A DNA stretch of 34,086 nucleotides from JBNJDJ01 sp051744845. Its GTDB lineage: Bacteria; Bacillota; Clostridia; Peptostreptococcales; Acidaminobacteraceae. Shown here one piece after another: positions 8,653 through 17,869 of the stretch; the first letter of the stretch is position 1; each line of letters opens with the position of its first letter. Both the position numbers and the translations under genes were made by a program. The notes beneath the pieces were generated by a model that was given only the letters and a program-made list of their open reading frames with translations, did no database searches and was not told the origin of the DNA. Location: contig JBNJDJ010000018.1 of NCBI GenBank assembly GCA_051744845.1, forward strand, positions 1 through 34,086, written 5' to 3'.

Positions 8653-9690
8653 TCAATATATATGTACAGAAGTTGCTTTAAAAATTGCATAAATTTCTTT
8701 ATTTTTAAAAATATTTAATTTTTCATAAGAATGATATGTTATATATGAAGTTAAAATAATACCTATATCAATTTTTAATTCAACAGCTGTTATCTTCTTA
8801 TTTATATTTAAAACTTTTCCTTTAAAAACATTTCTAGCACTTGAAAAGGATCTTTCATTTGATATTATTATATTTTCTGGTCTAATTGAAAAATTAACTT
8901 TTTCTTTATTTGTTTTAGGAATTTCTATTTTTAATTTTCCTCTTTTAATATAATAATTATTTTTTTGTTTAAAAACTTCGCCTTTAAATATATTTTTACT
9001 ACCAACAAATTTAGCAACAAAATCTGTCTTAGGTTTATTAAATATTTCTTTAGTTTTACCTATTTGCATAATTTTTCCATTATTCATTATTGCTATTTTA
9101 TCTGCTAATAATAATGCTTCATTAAAATCATGAGTTACATGTATTGTAGTTGTATTTAACTCTTTATGAATTCTCTTTAAATCTTTTTGAAGTCTTTGTT
9201 TAGTATTAGGATCTAATGCACTTAATGGTTCATCTAAAAGTAAAATTTTAGGTGAAATTATTAATGCCCTAGCTAAAGCTACTCTTTGCTTTTCACCACC
9301 ACTTAAATTTTTTATATCTCTTTTTAATAATTTTTTTATATCTAAAATTTCAATTATTTTATCTAATCGTTTTTCATAATTTTTCATTTTTCTTATTTTC
9401 AAACCAAAATTTATATTTTCTTTAACATTTAAATGAGGAAATAACATATAAGATTGATAAACCATACCTACATTTCTCTTTTCAGGTGCTAAATTAGTTA
9501 TATTATTATTTCCATAAAATATATTTCCTTTATCTGGTTTCATAAGTCCAGCTATTAATTCAAGTAATACAGATTTACCAGTACCTGTAGGACCTAAAAT
9601 TACAAAATAATTACCTTTATCTATTTTCAAATCAATATTTTTAATTGAAAAATCATTTAATTTCTTTTCAATATTTTTTAATTTAATCAT
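8653..9690 (-). CDS. wtpC: Tungstate/molybdate ABC transporter ATP-binding protein WtpC
   Basis: A 345-residue ABC ATPase that powers oxyanion import. Walker A is GPTGTGKS (33-40), followed by a Q-loop (VYQSYMLFPH), signature LSGGEKQRVALARAL, Walker B ILLLDEP and D-loop SALD. The switch histidine is in HVTHD. Residues beyond about 235 form a TOBE-like regulatory domain, as in ModC/WtpC. Its start overlaps wtpB by 8 nt. The WtpA identity of the binding protein, rather than this generic ATPase, decides the substrate assignment. Confidence 0.92.
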   Translation of the reverse strand: MIKLKNIEKKLNDFSIKNIDLKIDKGNYFVILGPTGTGKSVLLELIAGLMKPDKGNIFYGNNNITNLAPEKRNVGMVYQSYMLFPHLNVKENINFGLKIRKMKNYEKRLDKIIEILDIKKLLKRDIKNLSGGEKQRVALARALIISPKILLLDEPLSALDPNTKQRLQKDLKRIHKELNTTTIHVTHDFNEALLLADKIAIMNNGKIMQIGKTKEIFNKPKTDFVAKFVGSKNIFKGEVFKQKNNYYIKRGKLKIEIPKTNKEKVNFSIRPENIIISNERSFSSARNVFKGKVLNINKKITAVELKIDIGIILTSYITYHSYEKLNIFKNKEIYAIFKATSVHIY

Positions 9691-10468
9691 TTATATCAAC
9701 TCTCTTATTTTGATAAATTCTTAAACTTACAAATATAATTAAAGTAAGTATAATCATAACAACTGAAACTGGTACTGAATACTTTAGGCCAAAAGAAGTA
9801 AATCTTTCATAAATTAAAACAGGTGTAGTTATTGGGTGATATGCTAAAATCATAACTGCTCCAAATTCAGATAAACCTCTTGCCCACATCATTACTGCAC
9901 CTGATATAATATGACTTAAATTTAAAGGTATAGAAACTTTAAAAAAAGTTTGAAATGGACTAGCACCTAATGTCCTGGCTACTTTTTCTAATCTTTTATC
10001 GATTTGCCTAAAGCCTTCTTTAACCTCATTAATTAAAAAAGGTAGACTTACAAACATCATAGCTATTACAATACCTGAAAAATTTCCTACAAAATTAATA
10101 TTTAAATAGTCAAAGAATTTACCTCCAATAAATTGCTTTCCAAAGAATGTTAAAAGTGCTATTCCAGCAGCAGTATGTGGAATAATTATAGGCAAATTAA
10201 TAATTCCTTCAATAACTGTCTTGCCATAAAAATCTTTTCTAGCTAAAATATATGCTAAAGGTACTCCTAAAAAGATTGTTATTAACGTTGACATAAGAGA
10301 TGCTTTGAAAGTTAAAAATATAGAATCATAAACTTCTTTTTCTAACATAGTTGTTATTACAACATCATAATGTGCGTTAATAAATATATTTAGTAAAGGT
10401 AATATAATAAAAGATAATAATATTAATGATAAAATAGATAATATTAATTTGAAAATTGTATCTTTCAT
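9683..10468 (-). CDS. wtpB: Tungstate/molybdate ABC transporter permease WtpB
   Basis: A 261-residue integral membrane protein with about six hydrophobic segments. The cytoplasmic EAA-type loop (FRQIDKRLEKVARTLGASP, about residues 150-170) docks onto the ATPase WtpC. It forms the channel for tungstate or molybdate delivered by WtpA. The gene starts 14 nt after the wtpA stop with GGAGG upstream and overlaps wtpC by 8 nt. Length and topology fit the ModB/WtpB family. Which anion dominates cannot be read from the permease. Confidence 0.92.
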   Translation of the reverse strand: MKDTIFKLILSILSLILLSFIILPLLNIFINAHYDVVITTMLEKEVYDSIFLTFKASLMSTLITIFLGVPLAYILARKDFYGKTVIEGIINLPIIIPHTAAGIALLTFFGKQFIGGKFFDYLNINFVGNFSGIVIAMMFVSLPFLINEVKEGFRQIDKRLEKVARTLGASPFQTFFKVSIPLNLSHIISGAVMMWARGLSEFGAVMILAYHPITTPVLIYERFTSFGLKYSVPVSVVMIILTLIIFVSLRIYQNKRVDIND

Positions 10469-10482
10469 TTATATACCTCCAA

Positions 10483-11445
10483 TCAAAATATTTTTTTTAA
10501 CTCTTTAGGTATTTTTTCATAATCATTAGTCTCTAATGGATCTACAGATGGCTGACCATTATCATTCATAATTTTCTTACCTTCTTTACCTAATAAAAAT
10601 TTCATAAATTTAATTGCGCCTTCTTTATTAGGTGCATTTTTAGGTATTGTTACACCATAAACCATTGGCTGTCCAATTTTTGTAATTTTTTCTCCAGGTT
10701 CTTTTCCGCTAATATCAAAACTTACCCTTTTATATAAATCTGAATATTTATTTGTTTTTAAATTTATTTGGTCTGGTAATTTAACAAAAGGATATCCATG
10801 TTGTTTAGCAACAGATCTATATATAAATAAATAATCTAATTCACTTGTTTCGAGCAATGCTAAAAGGTCTGTTTCCTTAGGTCTAATATTTTTTTTAGAA
10901 ATATTACTAACTAAATTTTTATATAAATTTTTTTCATTATAATAATTTTCTGCTAACTTCCATACTAATTGACTTCTATAACCACATGGGTCAGAATCTG
11001 GCTCAGAATGACCATATTCAACCTTTTTATCTAATAAAATTTTATACCAATTATTTTTATTAATTTCATCAGATCTTTTAGATTCTGAATTATACATAAT
11101 AACCATTTCATTTGTAGCAAACTTTATATACCACTCACTAAATTTAGGAATCATCAATTCATCTATAACACTATAATCAGCTGAAGCTATAATATCTGTT
11201 TTTTTATTTAAATCAGTTACTTTTCTAACTGTATCTCTACTACCAGCCGACTCTCTTTTTACATCAAATTGTGGATATTTTTTTTCAAAAGCAGACTCAA
11301 TTTTATCAAATGGTACTGATAATGAACCAGCGTGAAAAACTTTTAATTCTCTTTTTTGTTTAGAATTTTCAATACTTTCACTACTATTACAACTTATTAA
11401 AAATAATGATAATACTAAAACTAAAATTAAATTATATTTTTTAAT
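10483..11445 (-). CDS. wtpA: Tungstate/molybdate-binding lipoprotein WtpA, with apparent ATT start
   Basis: The complete protein is about 320 residues. The stretch after the TTG/ATG pair at 11157-11152 is only its C-terminal two thirds. The upstream frame is open and encodes a lipoprotein signal (hydrophobic core then LISC, cysteine at 19) and the family hallmarks VFHAGSLSVPF, DVKRESAGSRD and IIASADYSVIDELM. DPCGYRSQLVWKLAENYY follows later, as in WtpA. No ATG, GTG or TTG precedes the signal peptide in frame. An ATT at 11443-11445 has GGAGG five bases upstream and is the best start. The protein captures tungstate or molybdate outside the membrane for WtpBC. It lies just after the riboswitch-like terminator. 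A sequencing error at the start codon is the main alternative. Confidence 0.87.
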   Translation of the reverse strand: MKKYNLILVLVLSLFLISCNSSESIENSKQKRELKVFHAGSLSVPFDKIESAFEKKYPQFDVKRESAGSRDTVRKVTDLNKKTDIIASADYSVIDELMIPKFSEWYIKFATNEMVIMYNSESKRSDEINKNNWYKILLDKKVEYGHSEPDSDPCGYRSQLVWKLAENYYNEKNLYKNLVSNISKKNIRPKETDLLALLETSELDYLFIYRSVAKQHGYPFVKLPDQINLKTNKYSDLYKRVSFDISGKEPGEKITKIGQPMVYGVTIPKNAPNKEGAIKFMKFLLGKEGKKIMNDNGQPSVDPLETNDYEKIPKELKKIF

Positions 11446-11468
11446 AAATACCTCCTAAAAATATAAAT

Positions 11469-11492
11469 GCCTTGGCAAAAAGAAGCCAAGGC
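11469..11492 (-). terminator. Intrinsic terminator of the wtpA leader
   Basis: On the minus strand GCCTTGGC pairs perfectly with GCCAAGGC around an 8-base loop, followed by ATTTATATTTTT. It lies after fdhD and the riboswitch-like fold and just before the wtpA ribosome site, so it can end transcription ahead of wtpABC. An alternative pairing of AAAGAAG (11506-11512) with CTTCTTT (11479-11485) would interfere with it. Confidence 0.8.
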
Positions 11493-11501
11493 AAACTTAA
11501 G

Positions 11502-11599
11502 CTAACTTCTTTCCAAAATGTGGGAGGGTAGTTTATTTCTAAAAAACCCCTGCGGTTTATATTTCTTAGATACCCTTAGAAATACAAACTCGAAGTAAG
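11502..11599 (-). ncRNA. Moco/Tuco-like riboswitch
   Basis: The 98 bases after fdhD fold on the minus strand. CTTACTTC (11592-11599) pairs with GAAGTTAG (11502-11509), with one U-U mismatch, as a closing stem. TATTTCTA (11577-11584) can pair with TAGAAATA (11534-11541), and AAACC with GGTTT inside. The segment CCTCCCAC followed by TTTTGGAAAG resembles the conserved core of the Moco RNA motif as I remember it. Its position ahead of wtpABC and the cofactor genes fits that class. If the cofactor stabilises the closing stem, GAAG is no longer free to pair with the terminator loop, the terminator forms and import/biosynthesis is shut off. Ligand (Mo versus W cofactor) cannot be decided by eye. Confidence 0.7.
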
Positions 11600-11612
11600 T
11601 AAAATAAAATAT

Positions 11613-12389
11613 TTAATTTTTTAAATCAATACGTCCAGGATCATTATATATATTCATCTTTTTTCCACGAACAAAACCAACTAATGTAATATTATATTTT
11701 TTTCCTATTTTAATTGCTAAATCTGTAGGCGCAGAAACTGAAATAATCATAGGTATTTTAGCTTTTGCTACTTTTTTTATTATTTCACTAGATATCCTAC
11801 CACTAAAAACTAGTATCTTGTTATTAAATAAAACATTATTTAATAAACAATAACCTACTAATTTATCAATTGTATTATGCCTACCAACATCTTTTCTAAA
11901 TTCATTAAATGTATTATTTAAATTTATTAATGCAGCATTATGGACTCCGCCAGTTTCAGCATGAAGTGTTGAACAATTAAATAAATCATTGGCTACTTTA
12001 TAAATCTCTTTAGGTTTTATTTTTTTAAAATCATAATCCATTTTTACTTTGTCAAAATTATTTTTATTATTAGAAAAACTTCTTTCCCCACTTGTCATAA
12101 TTGATTTTTTATTATCAATTAATTTAAAGTCTTTTATTTTCATTTTTATAATATTTTTATTAACTTTCATTTCTTCAATATCTTCTATATTTTTTAACAA
12201 GCCTTGACTAAATAAATATCCTATAGCTAAATCTTTTATATATTCTGGAGTACATACAAATTTTATTATTTGTTTTTTATTGACAAATAAAGTAAAAGGT
12301 ACTTCTCTAATTATTTTATCTTTTGTCTTAAAAACTTTATCATTTTTTACTCTTACAATGTCACACTTTTTTGTCAGCTCCAAAATCAT
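11613..12389 (-). CDS. fdhD: Formate dehydrogenase accessory sulfurtransferase FdhD
   Basis: About 258 residues. FdhD passes sulfur from a cysteine desulfurase to the bis-molybdopterin cofactor, making formate dehydrogenase active. HAETGGVHNAAL, FRKDVGRHNTIDKLVG, LVFSGRISSEII and SAPTDLAI are the family motifs. The loop that carries the sulfur-relay cysteines in E. coli FdhD here reads IMTSGERSF, with no cysteine. The gene overlaps the end of mobA by 29 nt in another frame. The ATG at 12389 is only one base from its AGGAG; a TTG at 12383 is better spaced and may be the real start. It is the last gene before the riboswitch-like leader. Confidence 0.92.
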   Translation of the reverse strand: MILELTKKCDIVRVKNDKVFKTKDKIIREVPFTLFVNKKQIIKFVCTPEYIKDLAIGYLFSQGLLKNIEDIEEMKVNKNIIKMKIKDFKLIDNKKSIMTSGERSFSNNKNNFDKVKMDYDFKKIKPKEIYKVANDLFNCSTLHAETGGVHNAALINLNNTFNEFRKDVGRHNTIDKLVGYCLLNNVLFNNKILVFSGRISSEIIKKVAKAKIPMIISVSAPTDLAIKIGKKYNITLVGFVRGKKMNIYNDPGRIDLKN

Positions 12390-12951
12390 TCTCCTTTATC
12401 TTTTCTAAATCACTTTTATAATTAACGTTACAAAATATATCTTTATTTATTGATAAATCTTTTATTAAAATTTTTTTTGAATTTATTTCTTCAATAAATT
12501 TAGTAACACTTAATTTATTTTTTTCTAAATTTTTTCTTAATTTTTTTAAACAACTTTTAGAATAGACCCCTGCTAAAGGTTGTATTTTCTTATTATATTT
12601 AGGAACCAAGGCATCATAACCTTGATTCCAATTTTTAACTATCTCTAAATACTGACCTGTAATTAAAGGCATATCAACAGCTGTTACAAAATTATATTTA
12701 GTATTTGAATATTTTAATCCAGTATATATCCCTCCTATAGGACCTTTATTTGGAATTATATCTTCAACTAATTGATACTCCTTTAAAAAGGTGTATTTAT
12801 CTTTATCGTTCACAACAATATATATGTTTTTAAAATGTTTATTTAAATTTTTAGTTATTCTTTTGATTAAAGCCTCGCCTTTATATTTTGCCAAAGCTTT
12901 ATTTGACTTAAATCTTTTACTCTTACCTCCAGCCAATAAAATTGCATTCAT
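12361..12951 (-). CDS. mobA: Molybdenum cofactor guanylyltransferase MobA
   Basis: A 196-residue nucleotidyltransferase that attaches GMP to the molybdopterin, giving the dinucleotide form used by formate dehydrogenases. The N terminus has LLAGGKSKRF with a conserved KAL lysine. KGPIGGIYTGL and AVDMPLI follow, the latter carrying the metal-binding aspartate. The start is three bases from the fdhA stop and has only a weak ribosome site, so translation is probably coupled. It sits between fdhA and fdhD, which together account for maturation of this enzyme. Length is normal. Confidence 0.92.
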   Translation of the reverse strand: MNAILLAGGKSKRFKSNKALAKYKGEALIKRITKNLNKHFKNIYIVVNDKDKYTFLKEYQLVEDIIPNKGPIGGIYTGLKYSNTKYNFVTAVDMPLITGQYLEIVKNWNQGYDALVPKYNKKIQPLAGVYSKSCLKKLRKNLEKNKLSVTKFIEEINSKKILIKDLSINKDIFCNVNYKSDLEKIKENDFGADKKV

Positions 12952-12953
12952 AT

Positions 12954-15656
12954 CTATACTTTTTCAATAGATACTGCAGTAACTTTTAATTCAGGGATTT
13001 TAGCTGTTGGGTCTAAGTTATCGTTTGTCAAGCGATTCGCTGGTGACTCACTATAATGAAAAGGCATAAATAATTGTCCTTTTCTTATTTTACTATCTAA
13101 CTTAACAAATGTTTCAATTTCTCCACGTCTAGAACTTACTTTAACTCTTTGTTTATCTTTTAAGTTTAATTTAGAAGCATCTAAAGGATTCATCTCTATA
13201 TATGAATCTGATTGATGCTTATCAATTGAACTAGAGTTTCTAGTCATAGTTCCAGAGTGATATTGATATAACATTCTTCCAGTCATCATAATAAAACTAT
13301 ATTCATCATCAACTTTCTCTACAGGAGGGATATATGAAATAGGATGAAACCTACCTTTTCCTCTGGCAAATTCTCCTTTATGAAGAAATTTAGTTCCAGA
13401 AGATTTTTCATCTTTACAAGGCCATTGTAAAGTATTTTCTTTAATTCTTTTATATGAAATACCCCCATAAATAGGAGTCATTTCTGCTATCTCATCCATT
13501 ACTTCGCTAGATGACTTATAATCCATTTTCATACCTAATCTATTTGATATTTCTTGTAATATTTTCCAATCTGCCATAGCTTCACCTGGTGGTTCTACAG
13601 CTTTATTAACTAATTGTATTCTTCTATCTGAATTTGTAAATGTACCATCTTTTTCTGCAAAACAAGCAGCTGGTAAAACTACATCAGCATATTTTGCTGT
13701 TTCAGTTAAAAATATATCTTGTACTACTAAAAAGTCTAATTTTTCATAAGCTTTTTGAACATGTTTTTGATTAGGATCAGAAATTATTGGGTTTTCTCCC
13801 ATTATATAAAGAGCATTTAACTTATCATCATTTACTGCATCTAGCATTTCTACAACAGTAAGTCCATTGTTTTGTGATAAATAATCAACATTCCATGCTT
13901 TTTTAAACTTATCTAAATTATCTTTATTTTCAACTTTTTGATATCCAGGATATACATTTGGTAATCCACCTAAATCACATGCTCCTTGAACATTATTTTG
14001 TCCTCTTAATGGATTTACTCCTGTACTTTCTTTACCAACATTTCCTGTAAGCATAGCTAAATTAGCTATTGATAAAACATTTGCAGTCCCTGATACATGT
14101 TGAGTTATTCCCATAGCATAATAAATTGCACCTTTATTTGCTTTACCATAAATTCTTGCCATTTCAATTATTTTTTCTTTATCTACCCCAGTAATTTCTT
14201 CAGTTTTTTGTGGAGTAAATTCCTTTATTACTTCTTTTATTTCTTCAAAATTTTCTGTTTTTTTATCTATAAATTCTTGGTCTAATAGACCTTCATTAAT
14301 TATTACATTTATCATTCCATTAATTAATGCAATATCTGATCCTGGATTTTGTTGAACTGCTATATCTGCAATTTCGCTCATTCCAATTTTTCTTGGATCA
14401 GCTACAATTAACTTAGTTCCATTTCTTACAGCTCTTTTCATTTTACTTGCAATAACTGGGTGTGCCTCAGTTGTATTAGATCCAATAATAAATATTGCAT
14501 CTGAACCTTCTATCTCACTAATTGAATTCGTCATTGCACCACTACCAAAACTTGCAGCCAGACCGGCTACTGTAGAAGAATGTCAGAGCCTAGCACAATG
14601 GTCTACATTATTATTTCCTATAGCTCCGCGCATCATTTTTTGGAATAAATAATTATCTTCATTAGTACATCTTGCTGATGTTAATCCACCAATTGAGTCT
14701 TTTCCATTTTTAGCAACTATTGTTTCAAATTTGTCTGCTACATAATCAAAAGCTTCATCCCAACTAACTTCTTCAAATTCATTATTCTTTTTTATCAAAG
14801 GCTTTTTTAATCTATCAGGATGGTTAATAAATTCATAACCAAATCTACCTTTTACACATGTTTCACCATCTGGATTAGGATTTCCTTTTTCAAAAACTCC
14901 GTCTACTCCTATAATTTCATTATTCTTTACTTTTAAATCTAATTGACATCCAACTCCACAATATGCACAAGTTGTTTGTACTTTTTTATCTATATCTTTT
15001 GCTCTACCTTTATTTTTTGAATTTATAAAACCTAATGCACCAGTAGGACATATATCTACACACTGTCCACAGTGTACACAACTAGAAAGCGTTTCAACAT
15101 CTTTTCCATACATCGTAAAAATCTCTGATTTACTACCTCTTTCTGAAAAATCTATAGCATTAGATGCTTGAATTTCTTTACAAACTCTTACACATCTACC
15201 ACATAAAATACATTTATCACTTTCAAACTCAATAAATGAATTTTTAGGTTCAGCCTTTTTTACTTCTCTTTGCAAAGTTCCAAAAGTTGGATTTTGAATA
15301 TCATAATCATAAACTAAATCTTGTAAATCACAATTACCATCAGATTCACAAATCATACAATCATTAGGATGATCTGCAAGTAATAATTCTAAGTTTAATT
15401 TACGACTTTCTTTTACTTTTTTACTTTTAGTATCTATTTCCATTCCATCTCTAACTGGTGTAGTACATGAAGCTAATATTTGATTAGATTTTTTATCTTC
15501 AACTACACAAATTCTACAAGCTCCACTTGGCTCAATTGATGGATGATGACATAATGTCGGTACTTTTGAATTTGATTTATTTATAGCATCTAAAATAGTA
15601 GAGTTTTTATCAATCTCTATTGTTTGATTATCAATTTTTACTTTAACATTACTCAT
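12954..15656 (-). CDS. fdhA: Selenocysteine-containing NAD(P)-linked formate dehydrogenase catalytic subunit
   Basis: I read one 900-residue selenoprotein through the in-frame TGA at 14583-14585 (Sec358). Flanking residues are HCARL before and HSSTVAGL after, the usual formate dehydrogenase active-site context. Domains: NuoG-like [2Fe-2S] (C36, C47, C50, C64); His-Cys [4Fe-4S] (H96, C100, C103, C109); two [4Fe-4S] ferredoxin motifs (C149-C159 and C193-C203); the molybdopterin-oxidoreductase [4Fe-4S] (C230, C233, C237, C267); catalytic cofactor domains; and a C-terminal dinucleotide-binding domain. It oxidises formate to CO2 or the reverse at a W/Mo-bis-pterin. It follows hndC, and the long Fe-S N terminus matches the hydrogenase subunit it would replace in an Hnd-type complex. 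An independent second gene starting at 14534 would lack the active-site residue. Confidence 0.95.
14554..14585 (-). promoter_or_regulatory. Sec UGA codon and bacterial SECIS hairpin of fdhA
   Basis: TGA is at 14583-14585. Downstream, GTAGCC and GGCTGC form a six-pair stem (one G-U) closing the five-base loop GGTCT (14560-14564). The loop begins 18 bases after the UGA, the same place and sequence as in E. coli fdhF as I recall it. This is what SelB recognises to insert selenocysteine. Confidence 0.9.
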
Positions 15657-15671
15657 TTTTCCCTCCTTTAC

Positions 15672-17474
15672 TTATCCTTGAGATATTGCATCTACTGGAC
15701 ATTTAGAAACACATGCTCCACAAGATATACATACTTCTTCATCAATTGTATGAACACTTTTTGTTTCACCTTCGATTGCGTCTACTGGACATACATTTTT
15801 ACATGCAGTACAACCTATACAAGTTGACTCTTTAATTACATATGCTCTTTGTAGTTCTTCACATTCTCCCGCTGGACAAATACTATCTTTTATATGAGCT
15901 TCATATTCATTTTTAAAATATTTCAAAGTACTAATAACAGGATTTGGAGCAGTTTGCCCTAAGCCACATAATGAATTATCTTTAATCATATATGATAATT
16001 TTTCAAGTAATTTTATATCTCCTTTTTTACCATTGCCTTCTGTAATTCTTTCTAAAATTTCTAACATTTGTTTAGTACCTTCTCTACAAGGGGTACATTT
16101 TCCACATGACTCACTTTGAGTAAAATCTAAAAAGAATCTTGCAACATCTACCATACATGTATCTTCATCCATTACAACTAATCCACCTGAGCCCATCATT
16201 GCTCCTGCTTCAATTAAGGAATCGTAATCAACTTCTAAATCTAATAAATGTTCAGGTAAACATCCTCCTGATGGACCACCAATTTGTACAGCTTTAAAAT
16301 CTTTACCTTTCGATATTCCACCGCCGATATCATAAATGATTTCTTTCATTGTTATACCCATAGGAACTTCAGCAAGTCCAGTATTATTTATTTTACCTGT
16401 TAAAGCAAAGACTTTTGTTCCTTTTGAACCTTCAGTACCAATTTTTTTATATTTTTCTTTACCTATATTTATAATAAAAGGAACATTTGCAAATGTTTCA
16501 ACATTATTTATATTAGTTGGTTTATCCCATAATCCTTTTTGTGCTGGAAAAGGTGGTCTAGGTCTTGGCATTCCTCTTTTTCCTTCGATTGAATTCATAA
16601 GTGCAGTTTCTTCACCACATACAAATGCTCCAGCACCTGCTTTTATTTGTAAATCAAAATCAAAACCACTACTAAAAATATCTTTACCAAGTAATCCATA
16701 ATCATAAGCATCATCTAAAGCTTTTTGAAGTCTTTTTATTGCCAAAGGATATTCCGCTCTTACATATATATATCCTTCATCAGCTCCTGTTGCAAAACCT
16801 CCAATAGCCATACCTTCTATTATTCTATGAGGATCACCTTCTAATAAAGACCTATCCATAAAAGCACCTGGATCACCTTCATCAGCATTACATACAATAT
16901 ATTTTTTATCACTTTTAGCATTTTTAGCAAATTCCCATTTTAATCCAGTAGAAAATCCACCTCCACCACGACCTCGTAGCCCTGAATCTTTTATCTCATT
17001 AATTACTTGGTCTGGTTTCATTTCAGTTAAAACTTTACCTACTGCTTCATATCCTCCAGTAGCAATATATTCATCTATACTTTCAGGATCAATTTTACCG
17101 CAATTTGATAAAACTTTTCTTTTTTGTTTACTATAAAAATCTATATCTTGATATGAAGGTATACTTTCTTTACTTAATGGCTCTTTAAATAATAAATCTT
17201 CAACAATTCTACCTTTTAAAATATGTTCTTCAACTAATTTATCAACATCTTCAGTACCTACTTCACAATAAAAAACTCCTTCTGGATAAAAAATCATTAT
17301 TGGACCTTTTTCACAAAATCCGTGACAACCAGTTTCAATGATTTTTATTTCATCATTTAAGTCGTGTTCAATTAATGATTCTTTTAATTTTTCTTGAGCT
17401 TCTCTACATCCAGATGAAACACAGCCAGTTCCACCGCATACAAGGATATGAGATCTATATATAGACTGATTCAT
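15672..17474 (-). CDS. hndC: NuoF/HndC-like NAD(P)H-binding flavoprotein subunit
   Basis: A 600-residue subunit that exchanges electrons with NAD(P)H through FMN and Fe-S centres. Residues 1-120 are a thioredoxin-like [2Fe-2S] domain (C13, C18, C23 region and TGCHGFC). The NuoF core follows: GLRGRGGGGFSTGLKW binds FMN and nucleotide, then CNADEGDPGAFMDR and VCGEETAL, an SLBB region and SCGKCTPCREGT for a [4Fe-4S]. Two C-terminal [4Fe-4S] ferredoxin motifs (CIGCTACKNVCP, CISCGACVSKCP) complete it. This layout is that of HndC/HydB of NAD(P)-linked and bifurcating hydrogenases. Here its partner is fdhA, 15 nt downstream, rather than a hydrogenase. NADH versus NADPH preference is not decided. Confidence 0.93.
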   Translation of the reverse strand: MNQSIYRSHILVCGGTGCVSSGCREAQEKLKESLIEHDLNDEIKIIETGCHGFCEKGPIMIFYPEGVFYCEVGTEDVDKLVEEHILKGRIVEDLLFKEPLSKESIPSYQDIDFYSKQKRKVLSNCGKIDPESIDEYIATGGYEAVGKVLTEMKPDQVINEIKDSGLRGRGGGGFSTGLKWEFAKNAKSDKKYIVCNADEGDPGAFMDRSLLEGDPHRIIEGMAIGGFATGADEGYIYVRAEYPLAIKRLQKALDDAYDYGLLGKDIFSSGFDFDLQIKAGAGAFVCGEETALMNSIEGKRGMPRPRPPFPAQKGLWDKPTNINNVETFANVPFIINIGKEKYKKIGTEGSKGTKVFALTGKINNTGLAEVPMGITMKEIIYDIGGGISKGKDFKAVQIGGPSGGCLPEHLLDLEVDYDSLIEAGAMMGSGGLVVMDEDTCMVDVARFFLDFTQSESCGKCTPCREGTKQMLEILERITEGNGKKGDIKLLEKLSYMIKDNSLCGLGQTAPNPVISTLKYFKNEYEAHIKDSICPAGECEELQRAYVIKESTCIGCTACKNVCPVDAIEGETKSVHTIDEEVCISCGACVSKCPVDAISQG

Positions 17475-17492
17475 AAATTTCCTCCTTTAAGA

Positions 17493-17861
17493 TTATTCAT
17501 CAAATTTAGCAATAAGATTTTCTTGAACTATTTCTCCATTTAAGACATGCTTATTAATAATCTCACTTATATCTTTAGGTTCTAAATTACCATAAATAAT
17601 TCTTGGTTCACCTGGAAGTCTTACATCGATTAATGGTTCTTTTTCACACATTCCAATACAGCCTGTTTGAGAAACTAAAATATCTAAATCTTTAACTTTT
17701 ACTATTTTCATTATTTCTTTCATAATTTCTCTAGCTCCAGCTGCAATACCGCAAGTTCCCATACCAACAACTATTTTTACCTTTCCTTTATTATTTCTTG
17801 TTCGTAGTTCTTTCTCAGCTTTTTTTCTTAACTTTCTTAATTCTTCTACTGATTTCATCAT
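17493..17861 (-). CDS. hndB: HndB-like thioredoxin-fold [2Fe-2S] subunit
   Basis: A 122-residue protein with a helical N terminus and a thioredoxin-like ferredoxin fold. The motifs are GTCGIAAGAREI (C37) and TGCIGMCEKEP (C68, C72). Only three of the four classical NuoE-type cysteines are present, as I recall for HndB proteins generally. It is placed between the NuoE-like and NuoF-like subunits, exactly as in the hndABCD operon of Desulfovibrio NADP-reducing hydrogenase. It most likely is an electron-transfer or structural subunit of the complex. The gene starts 8 nt after hndA ends. Confidence 0.9.
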   Translation of the reverse strand: MMKSVEELRKLRKKAEKELRTRNNKGKVKIVVGMGTCGIAAGAREIMKEIMKIVKVKDLDILVSQTGCIGMCEKEPLIDVRLPGEPRIIYGNLEPKDISEIINKHVLNGEIVQENLIAKFDE

Positions 17862-17869
17862 TTCACCTC

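Noticed and set aside
11566..11584. Pseudogene or second lipoprotein in the leader
   Set aside because: No open frame; the bases are explained by RNA pairing.
11601..11629. Internal promoter TTGATT-17-TATTTT before the riboswitch
   Set aside because: The -10 is poor and the predicted start would fall inside the closing stem of the RNA, so I do not list it.
14097..14285. Plus-strand frame of 62 codons
   Set aside because: It lies wholly inside fdhA on the opposite strand and encodes a Phe/Tyr-rich sequence typical of an antisense shadow.
12954..14534. A separate molybdopterin oxidoreductase gene starting at the ATG at 14534
   Set aside because: It would lack the active-site residue and the first Fe-S domains; the frame continues through the Sec UGA.
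15624..15827. Plus-strand frame of 67 codons
   Set aside because: Antisense to fdhA and hndC; cysteine-rich only because it mirrors Fe-S motifs.
16336..16701. Plus-strand frame of 121 codons
   Set aside because: Antisense to the conserved NuoF core of hndC; no ribosome site or family resemblance.
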